Below, one piece after another: positions 5,009 through 13,464 of a stretch of 21,593 nt of DNA. Origin of the DNA: a virus. Position numbers and translations under genes: made by a program. The notes beneath the pieces are model-generated. The model made no database searches. It saw only the letters and a list, made by a program, of their open reading frames with translations, and had not been told where the DNA came from. Within the stretch, counting starts at the first letter, position 1, and every line of letters begins with the position of its first letter. The stretch covers positions 1-21,593 of IMG/VR virus record IMGVR_UViG_3300022851_000131; one strand, 5' to 3'.

Positions 5009-6457
5009 TTGGCTGTTATAAATTTTCCTGTTAACTGGGAGCCTCGCGGGTATCAGCTACCGGCATGGAACTACCTGACCAACGGGGGTAAGCACGCGGA
5101 GCTTATCTGGCACCGTCGTGCAGGCAAAGATGAAATTTGCATGTACTTTACTGCGTGCGAAATGCTTGAAAACCCCGCAAACTACTGGCACATGCTGCCT
5201 CAAGGCAACCAGGTAAGAAAGGCGATTTGGGAGGCCACGAATCCCCGCACCGGCAAACGTCGAATAGATGAAGTCTTTATTGACGAGCTATTTACCAAGC
5301 GCGAAACCGATATGTTTATTAAGTGCAAGGTCAATGCCTCGACTTGGCAGTGTTTAGGGTCTGATAACTATGAAGGCTCGATTGGTTCATCCCCTAAAGG
5401 TATCGTGTATTCTGAGTGGCCCCAAGCAAACCCGTCTGCACGCGGCTATTTACGCCCGATTATTGCTGAAAACGATGGCTGGCAGATATTTATCGGAACG
5501 CCACGGGGTAAAAACCACGGATATCGAACATACAACCAAGCAATTAAAAACCCCAATTCTTTTGCCGAAAAACTGACTGTTTATGACACCGGGCGGATGA
5601 CGCCGCAACAGCTTCAAGAAGAATTGGTTGAGTACGTGACAACCTATGGCGAAGATATGGGCATTGCCTTGTTTGAGCAAGAATACGAATGCTCATTTGA
5701 TGCAGCCATTATGGGCGCTTACTACGCCTCAGAATGCAGAAAGCTTGAAGAAGATGGCCGTTTGGCCGAGTTTGAATGGAACCACAAATACCCTGTTCAC
5801 GCTGCAATGGACATTGGCCGGTCAGATGATACCGCTATTTGGTTTTTCCAGTGCTACGGCGGTGCTATTCACGTTTTAGAGACTTATGCGACTCATGGCA
5901 AAGATCCGGACCACTTTATTGGCGTTATCGCAGGTCGAGATTGTTCAATAAATATCATTGATGGCAAGTGTATTGCCGAATGGGGTGATGCTAATGAGTA
6001 CGCCCACCATAGAGACTGGCAGTACGGGTCAATCAACATGCCTCACGACGCAAGAGCCAAAACATTTGCTACGCTGAAGTCTGCCGAGGAACAATTTGCC
6101 GCGGCTTTTGGCTGGGATTTGATTGAGCTAGTACCGGGCTTATCGGTTGAAGACGGCATTAACGCGGGTCGCAAGGCTTTGAATATTGCCAGAATTCACG
6201 CTGAAGACGCCGCGGACGGATACGAAGCGGTAAAGGCCTACCACCGAAAATGGAACGATGAAAAGAAAGCGTTTTCGCAAGGTCCAGACCATGATTGGTC
6301 CTCACATTATGCTGATGGATGGCGGTACTTGGCAATTGTCTACAGTCGGGATAAACTTCCTAGCGAAGCCCCACCGTCAAAATACGCAAAAGATCGCACA
6401 TTTAACGAAATTGTGGCAAATCAGACTAAGCGAAGACTGGCAAGCGAGAGCGAATAA
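5009..6457 (+). CDS. terL: Terminase large subunit
   Basis: The 482-residue protein is the packaging motor and nuclease. The ATPase half has a Walker A variant HRRAGKDE (35-42), a Walker B-like strand IVYSEW (132-137, with S-E where D-E is usual), and the coupling motif IGTPRGKN (162-169). The nuclease half has acidic residues in HAAMDIGRSDDTA (D268) and the C-terminal HDWSSHYADGWRY (D436), typical of the RNase H-like fold. The start is TTG at 5009, 3 bases after the holin stop, with AAGGGAG about 11 bases upstream. No small subunit is recognised nearby. The end overlaps the next start (TAATG). Confidence 0.95.
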   Translation: MAVINFPVNWEPRGYQLPAWNYLTNGGKHAELIWHRRAGKDEICMYFTACEMLENPANYWHMLPQGNQVRKAIWEATNPRTGKRRIDEVFIDELFTKRETDMFIKCKVNASTWQCLGSDNYEGSIGSSPKGIVYSEWPQANPSARGYLRPIIAENDGWQIFIGTPRGKNHGYRTYNQAIKNPNSFAEKLTVYDTGRMTPQQLQEELVEYVTTYGEDMGIALFEQEYECSFDAAIMGAYYASECRKLEEDGRLAEFEWNHKYPVHAAMDIGRSDDTAIWFFQCYGGAIHVLETYATHGKDPDHFIGVIAGRDCSINIIDGKCIAEWGDANEYAHHRDWQYGSINMPHDARAKTFATLKSAEEQFAAAFGWDLIELVPGLSVEDGINAGRKALNIARIHAEDAADGYEAVKAYHRKWNDEKKAFSQGPDHDWSSHYADGWRYLAIVYSRDKLPSEAPPSKYAKDRTFNEIVANQTKRRLASESE

Positions 6458-6747
6458 TGACTATTACTGAATGGGAGGCAGTTGCCGTTAATGTAGCTGA
6501 TGATTCGACTACGGTAAGTGCTGTGCCTGCTTTGTTAAACGCTATTTTTATTAATACGGCGCTCTCTGCTCAACCGTTGCTTATTAAAGACGGCACCACA
6601 ACGGTTTATACAATACCGGCGTCTGCCGCTGCCGGCACTCGGTTTTTATTTGGTCCCACTCGGTTTAATACATCGCTCATTGTAGACCCTGATAACAGTG
6701 GCAGTGGGTCTATTACTGTTGAATACGCTGATTTGGAGAGAAGTTAA
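6457..6747 (+). CDS. Small beta-rich virion-associated protein (96 residues), putative
   Basis: The product is rich in short strands and T, S, A and V (DDSTTVSAVPALLNAIFINT, then KDGTTTVYTIPASAAAGTRF). It ends SGSITVEYADLERS. The pattern suggests a beta-sandwich of the kind seen in head decoration or head-fibre base proteins. Its location between terminase and portal suits a structural or accessory role. Both ends overlap neighbours as TAATG. There is no firm family assignment. Confidence 0.7.
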   Translation: MTITEWEAVAVNVADDSTTVSAVPALLNAIFINTALSAQPLLIKDGTTTVYTIPASAAAGTRFLFGPTRFNTSLIVDPDNSGSGSITVEYADLERS

Positions 6748-7037
6748 TGCAGGAAATACTTAAATTTAATCGTCCTAGTCGCGTCGTTATGCACTTTAAG
6801 CAAGATGAGGAAATGGCCGCAAAGCATGGCTCGCGGATAGTTTACTACCAAGCAGAAATTGGCGGTGATGATCAGCTAATTTCGCCATGCGGCGAGTTTG
6901 TTCGATTTAACTTCGCTTCAAAGGACGGCGAACCAACATCCGAAATTCATGGCTGGATGAAAGTTGATGATATTTTGATAGATTCAGTTTTGTGCGAATT
7001 TAAAAACGAGGAATGGTTAGGTGTTTCTCATGGATAA
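6747..7037 (+). CDS. Hypothetical protein (96 residues)
   Basis: The product begins MQEILKFNRPSRVVMHFKQD and contains SRIVYYQAEIGGDDQLISP, RFNFASKDGEPTSEIHGWM and KVDDILIDSVLCEF. It looks like a compact alpha/beta or beta-barrel protein. It begins on the stop of the previous gene (TAATG) and its 3' end overlaps the portal start. It lies in the terminase-portal interval, where small accessory or head-morphogenesis genes are common. Not recognised. Confidence 0.7.
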   Translation: MQEILKFNRPSRVVMHFKQDEEMAAKHGSRIVYYQAEIGGDDQLISPCGEFVRFNFASKDGEPTSEIHGWMKVDDILIDSVLCEFKNEEWLGVSHG

Positions 7038-9138
7038 GGAAGATGTAAAAACGACTAATGACGAAGTAGAGCGATACGCCGAGGACATCAAGTTATCTGA
7101 AAAGCGTGATGAAGACTGGTGTGAAGACGGAAAGCACGCAATAAAAACTTTCCGAAACGGCGAATCAAAGAATTCCAAAGGCGAGAAATCGAATTCATTT
7201 AATATTTTGTGGGCAAACGTCGAAACACTTGAGCCGTCGTTGTATTCACAGATCCCTAAGCCCGATATTCGCCGTAGGTTTCGGCAAGAGGATATTTTAG
7301 GCCGGCACGTATCGAAAGTGCTTGAAGACGCATCAGCGTATTGCCTAGAAGAATACGGCATGGATAACGCTATGGAATCGGCTGTGCATGACATGCTGTT
7401 GCCCGGTCGTGCGGTTACCCGAATAAAATACAAAGCAGAGATTACACCGGCTGAAGTCGATGATAACGACAACGAAACATCGCCAGCTAAAGTAGAGTCA
7501 GAAGAAATTAAGCTTGTGCCGTGGGACTGGGACAAAATATTGCTAGGTCCGGCGGAATCATGGGAAGATTTGCCGTGGTTGGCGTTTATTCACCACCTCG
7601 ACAAAGCACAGGTAAAAGATTTTGCGAAAGAATTTGCCGATAAAATTTCCTATGACATTGCTTCTGACATGAGTGATGCAAAAACGGACAAGACCGAGCG
7701 AATTGACGACCGGGCTACGATTTACGAAATCTGGTGCAAAGAAGACCGGAAAGTAAGGTGGTACGCGCAAGGCTACAAAGATTCGTTTATTAAAATCGAA
7801 GACGATCCCTTGTCCCTGAAAAAGTTTTGGCCGATGCCGAAGCCGTTGTATTCGATAAAATCAACAACTTCAATGGTTCCGCTTACTGAATATTCCCAAT
7901 ACGAGGCTTTAGCGACTACTTTAAATACTGTGGTAGTACGAGAGCGACGTATATCTGATTCTTTGCGGGTTCGCGGCGTCTATGACAACACTTTGGCAGA
8001 GTTAGACAAGTTGTTTGATGCAGGCGACAACAAAATGATTCCTGCTGAAAATCTATCAAGATTAATTGAAAACGGCGGCATCGAAAAAGCTATCTGGATG
8101 TTTCCAAACAAAGCCTTGGTTGAGGTCTTGTTGCAGCTTCGCGTGTATCGCCGCGATTTAGTTCAGCAGATTTACGAGATTACCGGCATTTCAGACATTA
8201 TGCGTGGTCAATCGGACCCTTATGAAACGCTTGGCGCCCAAAAGATGAAGGGAAGCTATGGTTCTCAACGCCTGCAAAAACGTCAACGAGCAGTCCAAAA
8301 GTACGCAAAAGATATTTTAAAGCTAGTCGTTGAGATTATTGGCGAGAAATTCTCAATTGAAAGCTTGGCGGGTATTACCGGGCTAAAATTCCCAAGAGAA
8401 GCGGAAAAACAGCAGTTTGAAGCGCAACAACGTATGCTGCAACAGCAGGCAGAGCAACAAGCAATGATGGCTCAACAGCAAGCCCAGCAATCAGGGCAAG
8501 AAGTTCAGCCGCCACAACAGCCTCAAGTTGACCCAGAACAAATGCGATTTATGTCTTTGCCTACGTGGGAAGATTTAAAAGGAGTTATGGAGCAGGATTT
8601 GGCGCGTAGCTACATGATCGACATTGAAACTGACTCAACGGTACTAGCCGATCAAAATGCCGATCAAGAGTCGCTGACACTGCTTTTAGGTGGCGTGTCT
8701 CAATATGTCCAAGGCGTTATGCCGGCGGTTGAATCAGGAATGATAACCAAAGACGCTGCTACGGCGTTGCTTAAGTCGATTGTAAGCCGGTTTAGATTAG
8801 GCCGGGAAGTAGAGGAAGCCATAGAAAACTCTGTAAACGAGCAAGGCGCACAGCAACAACAGCAGCAGCAAGCGCAACAAGCAGCCCAACAACAGCAACA
8901 GGCCGAACAACAAGCTGAGCAAGCCCGGCAAGAAGCGGAAAGCGAGGCAAAGGCAGCGGAGAACCAAGCAAATCAAGCTAAATATGCCCATGAAGAACGA
9001 ATACGGCAAATGGATGCTCAAGCCAAGCAAGTTGAGCACCAAAACACGATGCGTGAGTTGCAACTAAAAGGCCAGCTAACAGAGGCTAGGGCGCAACAAG
9101 ACATGCAAAAATTAAGGATGACTAATGAGCAAGGTTAA
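7021..9138 (+). CDS. Portal protein
   Basis: At about 705 residues it fits P22-type portals (725) and follows the terminase. The N-terminal half has portal-like segments (SFNILWANVETLEPSLYSQIP, then a helical wing; VPWDWDKILLGPAESWEDLPW; TSMVPLTEYSQYEALATTLN). The stem/crown part has the typical YEITGISDIMRGQSDPYETL, followed by glutamine-rich coiled-coil stretches at about 463-505 and 600-650. The portal forms the dodecameric gateway for DNA. The start may be GTG at 7021 (GAGGA 8 bases upstream) or ATG at 7030 (AGGTG 6 bases upstream). The C-terminus is unusually Q/A/E-rich. Confidence 0.9.
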   Translation: MFLMDKEDVKTTNDEVERYAEDIKLSEKRDEDWCEDGKHAIKTFRNGESKNSKGEKSNSFNILWANVETLEPSLYSQIPKPDIRRRFRQEDILGRHVSKVLEDASAYCLEEYGMDNAMESAVHDMLLPGRAVTRIKYKAEITPAEVDDNDNETSPAKVESEEIKLVPWDWDKILLGPAESWEDLPWLAFIHHLDKAQVKDFAKEFADKISYDIASDMSDAKTDKTERIDDRATIYEIWCKEDRKVRWYAQGYKDSFIKIEDDPLSLKKFWPMPKPLYSIKSTTSMVPLTEYSQYEALATTLNTVVVRERRISDSLRVRGVYDNTLAELDKLFDAGDNKMIPAENLSRLIENGGIEKAIWMFPNKALVEVLLQLRVYRRDLVQQIYEITGISDIMRGQSDPYETLGAQKMKGSYGSQRLQKRQRAVQKYAKDILKLVVEIIGEKFSIESLAGITGLKFPREAEKQQFEAQQRMLQQQAEQQAMMAQQQAQQSGQEVQPPQQPQVDPEQMRFMSLPTWEDLKGVMEQDLARSYMIDIETDSTVLADQNADQESLTLLLGGVSQYVQGVMPAVESGMITKDAATALLKSIVSRFRLGREVEEAIENSVNEQGAQQQQQQQAQQAAQQQQQAEQQAEQARQEAESEAKAAENQANQAKYAHEERIRQMDAQAKQVEHQNTMRELQLKGQLTEARAQQDMQKLRMTNEQG

Positions 9139-9427
9139 CGACAAGTTCCTATTAAACCGCCTTAAAGCTATGTACGGCAAAGACTTTGATCCAATTATGA
9201 ACATGGCAAAAAATGCTGTCTTGTTGCAAGCAAAGGTGGACAGTGCTGAAGCGGGCGACAACGAGGCTAATCACGATTTAAGCGCAACATTAATTGACGT
9301 GAACAAAGAATGGGAGCGTATTGCACAATTTACCTCACCAAAACTGAAGTCTATGGAAATTAAAGGCGATGGCGAGGCTATTCAGGTTCACATTCATCGT
9401 GGCGGAGATAAAAAAGATGGCGGGTAA
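9125..9427 (+). CDS. Conserved portal-adjacent phage protein (100 residues)
   Basis: The product begins MSKVNDKFLLNRLKAMYGKD and has FDPIMNMAKNAVLLQAKVDS, then a helix ending in ERIAQFTSPKLKSMEIKGDG and a basic strand QVHIHRGGDKK. The 'YGxDFdP...mA.nAv.lq...a.ft.PKLK..Ei' pattern is recalled from small proteins beside portal genes in many phages. Their role is unsettled; some are annotated as small terminase or head-completion proteins. It overlaps the portal gene by 14 bases and the next gene by 11 bases. Here it is the best candidate for a missing small terminase, but that is inference. Confidence 0.7.
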   Translation: MSKVNDKFLLNRLKAMYGKDFDPIMNMAKNAVLLQAKVDSAEAGDNEANHDLSATLIDVNKEWERIAQFTSPKLKSMEIKGDGEAIQVHIHRGGDKKDGG

Positions 9428-9932
9428 AGGCTCAAATCCAAGACCGTATGGCGTTAATAAGGCTACTTTTGACAGCAATTACGACGCTATATTTGGCAAA
9501 AAAGAAAAGAATCATGATGTAGACCCCGAAACAGGCCGCGTCAGATACAAGGCGCATCCCGAAACCGGCGCTATGATTCCGGACTATATGTGGTCTCAGT
9601 ACGGCATGAACCCGCCTCCGGTGCCTAAAACGCATCACATTATGCGTGACGCAAAGGATTACAAGTGCCCCGTGAACGAAGGCAACAAAATGATTAGTGG
9701 TCGGCGCCAGCACAGAGAAAACCTCAAGCGTACTGGTTGTCGGGTGTACGAAGGACGGGAATCCGAACAGCGTGCGGCAGATTCACACGTTGCCCATGAA
9801 GACAAACAGATGGATCGTGCAATAGAAAAAACATTGGGGCAAACCCTCAATGATATGCGGCATGGCAATAATGCGCCCATTGAACGGGCAAGTGACGGCA
9901 AGGCCAAAAACTCATGGACGTTTGGATTATAG
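9417..9932 (+). CDS. Conserved phage structural-module protein (171 residues)
   Basis: The frame could extend upstream to 9369, but the ATG at 9417 is chosen because GGAG lies 9 bases before it and the product then begins MAGKGSNPRPYGVNKATFDS, a recurrent phage N-terminus. It contains NYDAIFGKKEK, SGRRQHRENLKRTGCRVYEG and a C-terminal helical part (EDKQMDRAIEKTLGQTLNDM). It is highly polar and basic, with no membrane segment. The set MAGKGS...R...Y...W/YdaIFgK is common in head-gene clusters; exact function unknown, perhaps linked to packaging or scaffold assembly. Confidence 0.75.
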   Translation: MAGKGSNPRPYGVNKATFDSNYDAIFGKKEKNHDVDPETGRVRYKAHPETGAMIPDYMWSQYGMNPPPVPKTHHIMRDAKDYKCPVNEGNKMISGRRQHRENLKRTGCRVYEGRESEQRAADSHVAHEDKQMDRAIEKTLGQTLNDMRHGNNAPIERASDGKAKNSWTFGL

Positions 9933-9941
9933 GCAACCTAT

Positions 9942-11024
9942 ATGGCTAACGAAGAAGTAGAAACAACGATCGACGAAGATATGGCAGAAACCTTGCGTGA
10001 AATACAAGGCCGAACTGATGAATCGTTGGTAGAAGAAGTTGACGCAGAAGAAGTTGTTGACGAAGTTGAAGACGAAATTACTGACGCTGAAGAAGTCGAG
10101 TCTGAAGTCGATACGTCCAAACAAACCGATCCTAAACCAGATGAAATTGTCGCCGCAGATGATGCGCCGGTAATCCCCGTAACGGGCGATATTGACCGAT
10201 CATTGGCAAACGCGCCTTCTAGCTGGCGCGCTGGTGCCAAAGCAAAATGGGCAAGCCTCGACCCTGAAATCCGCAGCGAAATCGCCAAGCGCGAACACGA
10301 TATGCACAAAGGTGTCGAAAAGCTAAAGGAAACGGCAGATTTTGGCGAACGCATTAATCGAACACTTCAACCGTATGAAGCTTTGATTAGAGCGGAAAAC
10401 GGCACGCCTGAGACTGTTGTGCAAAATATGCTAAATAGCGCACACGTCTTGCGTCAAGGAACAATTCGCGATAAATTGAATATGACTGTGCAATTAGCAC
10501 AACAATATGGTTATTTTGACGAATTAAAGACGGCTTTGATTAACGGTGCTCCGCCCCCACAAGAGCAGAAACCCGGTTTAACTGAAGCTGACATTGATCG
10601 ACGTGTAGAGGCCCGGTTTGCTGCACAACAGCAGAGCATTAGCCAACAGGCGTTGGATACAGAGGCAAATGAATTTGCAACAGCAGTAAATAGTAAGGGC
10701 GAGCTTAAATACCCTTATTTTGCCAATGTTGTAGATGATATGGCAGATATTTTAGAAAGAGCAGACAACAAAGGCGCCATCATGTCTTTTGAGGAAGCTT
10801 ACAATAACGCTCTATGGGCAAACCCCGATACCCGACCTTTGATACAGGGACAACAATCCCAAGGCGGCGGAAACGGCAAGAACCATGTTGCAAACGCTAT
10901 CAAAGCCAATGCGAACAACATTGACAAGAAGCCGGCGCATGTTTCTACAAAGCCAAAACCCACCGGAAGTGTTGACGATACATTGCGTGAAACGATGGCT
11001 GACATCAAATCTCGTAGTGCTTAA
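9942..11024 (+). CDS. Scaffolding protein
   Basis: The 360-residue protein directly precedes the major capsid gene, the usual place for scaffold. The first 70 residues are extremely acidic (VEEVDAEEVVDEVEDEITD region). The middle contains LANAPSSWRAGAKAKWASLD followed by PEIRSEIAKREHDMHKGVEK, a motif typical of podovirus scaffolds. A predicted helical Q-rich stretch (AQQQSISQQALDTEANEF) follows, and the C-terminus is basic (KKPAHVSTKPKPTGS), as in scaffolds that bind coat protein through a basic tail. It would guide procapsid assembly and then leave. RBS weak. Confidence 0.85.
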   Translation: MANEEVETTIDEDMAETLREIQGRTDESLVEEVDAEEVVDEVEDEITDAEEVESEVDTSKQTDPKPDEIVAADDAPVIPVTGDIDRSLANAPSSWRAGAKAKWASLDPEIRSEIAKREHDMHKGVEKLKETADFGERINRTLQPYEALIRAENGTPETVVQNMLNSAHVLRQGTIRDKLNMTVQLAQQYGYFDELKTALINGAPPPQEQKPGLTEADIDRRVEARFAAQQQSISQQALDTEANEFATAVNSKGELKYPYFANVVDDMADILERADNKGAIMSFEEAYNNALWANPDTRPLIQGQQSQGGGNGKNHVANAIKANANNIDKKPAHVSTKPKPTGSVDDTLRETMADIKSRSA

Positions 11025-11030
11025 CTTAAC

Positions 11031-11049
11031 TTTTGAGGATTAAATCCTA
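11031..11049 (+). promoter_or_regulatory. Capsid RBS inside a small hairpin
   Basis: TGAGGAT precedes the capsid ATG at 11050. AGGAT (11036-11040) can pair with ATCCT (11044-11048) across a TAA loop, so the Shine-Dalgarno bases sit in the stem. The decoration-like gene has the same TTTGAGGAT leader (12058-12066) without the matching ATCCT arm. This may tune capsid translation, or be a stability element. Confidence 0.35.
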
Positions 11050-12036
11050 ATGACATCACCAAATAGCACTTTTTCGGAGCTAATTTCTAGCACATTCCGA
11101 AAGCACAAAGCGGGGTACGCCGACAACGTATCAAACAACAACGCCCTCCTGATGCGTATGAATCAGAAAGGCCGTAAGCGCGTCGAAGACGGTGGTTTGA
11201 CTATCGTTGGTGGGCTTGACTACGGAACCAATCAATCGTGGCAGCGATACAGCGGCTATGACACGCTGGATATTTCCACGTCGCAGGTCTTAACCGCCGC
11301 CGAGTACAACTGGCAGCAAGCGGCAGTGCACGTAACGGCTTCCGGTCGAGAAATGCGCATTAACTCAAGCGATTCACAAATCATCAACTTGGCTAAGTCT
11401 CGTTTGACGAATGCCATGAAAACCTTCAAAAACAACCTTTCAAGCGACGTTTATTCAGACGGCACTAGCGCCAACCAGATCAACGGTTTGGGCGCAATCT
11501 GCCCTGACACCGCCGGTGGTACGCTTGGCGGCATTGATGGTGACATTTACGATTGGTGGCAGACAAAGGTGCAGGACGCAAGCTCGCCTATTTCTGGCGG
11601 TGCTATTACGCTGTCGTCTAGCACTTTTGAGTCTCCCTTCATGTCCCAGCTTTACCTTGATCTGGTGCGTGGTTCGGACAAGCCTGATCTAGTCGTGCTT
11701 TCTAACGACTATTACAGCTTTTTTGAAGACTCTCAAGTATCGCTGAAGCGTTACACATCCGATACAAATGCCAGTTCCGACAAGGCAAATGCCGGTTTTG
11801 TTTCGTTGAAGTACAAGAATGCTGACGTTATCTTTGATGGTGGCTCCGGTATTACAGCGGCTCATGGCTACATGCTCAATACTGATTACCTTGAGTTAGT
11901 ATGTCACCGTGACGCAGAAATGACGCAGGTTGAAGACCAACGCGCCATTAACCAAGATGCTGTTGTTATTCCAATTATCTGGATGGGCAACATCTGTGTC
12001 ACTAACCGTCGCAACCAAGGTGTTTTACACGCGTAG
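11050..12036 (+). CDS. Major capsid protein
   Basis: The 328-residue protein follows scaffold and precedes a decoration-like gene. It begins MTSPNSTFSELISSTFRKHK and contains NNALLMRMNQKGRKRVEDGG, WQRYSGYDTLDIS, SAEYNWQQAAVHV-like strands, a spine-like helix (SDSQIINLAKSRLTNAMKTF), and GLGAICPDTAGGTLGGIDGD followed by YDWWQ. These features match HK97-fold coat proteins of short-tailed and related phages. The RFKKN-like helix and the late P-loop region (VVIPIIWMGNICVTNRRNQG) agree with coat C-termini. It would form the icosahedral shell. Confidence 0.88.
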   Translation: MTSPNSTFSELISSTFRKHKAGYADNVSNNNALLMRMNQKGRKRVEDGGLTIVGGLDYGTNQSWQRYSGYDTLDISTSQVLTAAEYNWQQAAVHVTASGREMRINSSDSQIINLAKSRLTNAMKTFKNNLSSDVYSDGTSANQINGLGAICPDTAGGTLGGIDGDIYDWWQTKVQDASSPISGGAITLSSSTFESPFMSQLYLDLVRGSDKPDLVVLSNDYYSFFEDSQVSLKRYTSDTNASSDKANAGFVSLKYKNADVIFDGGSGITAAHGYMLNTDYLELVCHRDAEMTQVEDQRAINQDAVVIPIIWMGNICVTNRRNQGVLHA

Positions 12037-12072
12037 TCTTTAGACGCCTGCAATTCATTTGAGGATACAATT

Positions 12073-12564
12073 ATGACTTTTTATGTGAGTGAACCCCGAA
12101 TAGGCGCACAGCCTATTGGTGATACTGATACTGTCAAAAATCACCCTTTTGGCACTATTCTGAAAGCAAACTCGGCAACTTACGGCGAGGGCGAGTTTAT
12201 CTATCTTGCCGGCGTTGCGAATACTGTCGTTGGCTCTTGGGTAACCGTAGCCGAAGACGGCTTTACAACCAGCCTATTGGCTGCTAATGACAAAGGCCGC
12301 GTAGCTGTTGCCATGTCTATTAATGTTGCCAGCTCCTATGGTTGGTATCAGATCAGCGGTAAAGCGGTAGGCAAGTGTCTAGCAAGCTATGCGGACAATG
12401 GCCTTGTTTATGCGACGGCTACCGCCGGCAGCATTGATGATGCGGTTGTTGCCGGTGATCGAGTCAAGAAGGCTATCGGGGCATCTGCCATCGGCACTCC
12501 TTCTACTGGCTTGGCTGAGTTTGAGATTGACCGTCCGTTTATGGACGACGCAGCTTCAGCCTAA
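12073..12564 (+). CDS. Capsid decoration/stabilisation protein, putative
   Basis: The 163-residue protein is rich in small residues and beta strands (GTILKANSATYGEGEFIYLA, SSYGWYQISGKAVGKCLASY). It carries RVKKAIGASAIGTPSTGLAE and ends with EFEIDRPFMDDAASA. Strand-rich proteins of this size directly after coat genes commonly decorate or stabilise capsids. The RBS TGAGGA lies before the ATG. It is followed immediately by a strong intrinsic terminator, so it is the last gene of the capsid transcript. Confidence 0.7.
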   Translation: MTFYVSEPRIGAQPIGDTDTVKNHPFGTILKANSATYGEGEFIYLAGVANTVVGSWVTVAEDGFTTSLLAANDKGRVAVAMSINVASSYGWYQISGKAVGKCLASYADNGLVYATATAGSIDDAVVAGDRVKKAIGASAIGTPSTGLAEFEIDRPFMDDAASA

Positions 12565-12571
12565 ACAGGAT

Positions 12572-12600
12572 AGGGGGCTTAAAACACCCCCTTTTCTTTA
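12572..12600 (+). terminator. Intrinsic terminator after the capsid/decoration genes
   Basis: GGGGG (12573-12577) pairs with CCCCC (12587-12591), extended by an A:T pair, with a 9-base loop (CTTAAAACA). TTTTCTTTA follows. It is a classic rho-independent form, comparable in position to the T7 late terminator after the coat gene. Confidence 0.85.
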
Positions 12601-12627
12601 ATTGATAACCAATTAGCGAGTAATCCT

Positions 12628-13464
12628 ATGCCCTTTAGTGACGAAGACATCGAACGCGCCTCAAGAAATCCCGGCGCCCTAAAAGAAGATACACCCCCAT
12701 TCCTACGTTTTACCGAATCAACTGTTGAGGACCGCGAGGCCTCACTAAAAGCCGGTCGAACTATCTATGCGCCGATCACTAAGGTTTATTCTCGCGCAAG
12801 AGGCGACACAAAAAGCGAAGTTCCGGCAGTAGTGCGCGGTTGGACGTTTAAAAGTCGCGAAGTACAGAAAGAAGTGCAGCGCCCGGCCTCTCGTTGGGTA
12901 ACACCGGAAGAAGGCGGCCCGCCTGTTGAGCAAAAGGTAATGATTGATGATGTCGAAATTGAGACATACAAATATCGCGAACCTACAACGCCGTGGATCG
13001 ACCAGCTTAAAGAAAAGCTACGCAATGAGTTCATTTCTCAAGATTATTACGATTATTGCTTGAAAAACCTGAAGGCTTGGGAGGAAAACCGCGAGGCTCC
13101 TATTGATGGAACTCCTATTACTGGTTGGAATCAAATCACTCAAGCTATGCAGAAAAACCTAATTGAATTGGGTATTCGCAGCGTTGAGGAAGCGGCAGAA
13201 ATGACGGAAAACGCGATGGATGCACTAGGCATGGGTTCGCGGGACGTTAAACGTAAAGCCTCTAACTTTCTGCACACAGCGCCAAATGGTGTTGCTTCTG
13301 CCGAATTTACGCATTTACAAGCCAAAAACGATCAGATGGCAGATACCATCAGTGGTTTTGAGTCTAAAATGCAGATGCTTCAAGAAAAGATCGACGAGCA
13401 AGCCAAAGCCAATGAGCCTAAAAAGCCAGGCAGACCCAAAAAAGCTGATTCTGAGGCCGCATAA
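12628..13464 (+). CDS. Conserved phage structural-module protein with AT-hook-like tail
   Basis: The 278-residue protein has a mixed N-terminal domain (APITKVYSRARGDTKSEVPA, then VVRGWTFKSREVQKEVQRPAS), and DQLKEKLRNEFISQDYYDYC and ITGWNQITQAMQKNLIELGI segments. A helix RSVEEAAEMTENAMDALGMG resembles a small helix-hairpin-helix module ('lGI.svee.A..te.a...lGmG'). A coiled coil (KNDQMADTISGFESKMQMLQ) precedes a basic C-terminus with PGRPKKA, a GRP-core AT-hook. This suggests a DNA-contacting virion or assembly protein. It is the first gene after the terminator and its stop overlaps the next start (TAATG). Function not established. Confidence 0.75.
   Translation: MPFSDEDIERASRNPGALKEDTPPFLRFTESTVEDREASLKAGRTIYAPITKVYSRARGDTKSEVPAVVRGWTFKSREVQKEVQRPASRWVTPEEGGPPVEQKVMIDDVEIETYKYREPTTPWIDQLKEKLRNEFISQDYYDYCLKNLKAWEENREAPIDGTPITGWNQITQAMQKNLIELGIRSVEEAAEMTENAMDALGMGSRDVKRKASNFLHTAPNGVASAEFTHLQAKNDQMADTISGFESKMQMLQEKIDEQAKANEPKKPGRPKKADSEAA

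Noticed and set aside
7017-7535. 172-codon minus-strand ORF opposite the portal gene
   Set aside because: It is antisense to a clear portal gene, serine-rich low-complexity, and lies against the direction of the operon.
9938-10354. 138-codon minus-strand ORF opposite the scaffold gene
   Set aside because: Serine/threonine-rich composition simply mirrors the acidic GAA/GAC codons of the scaffold N-terminus.
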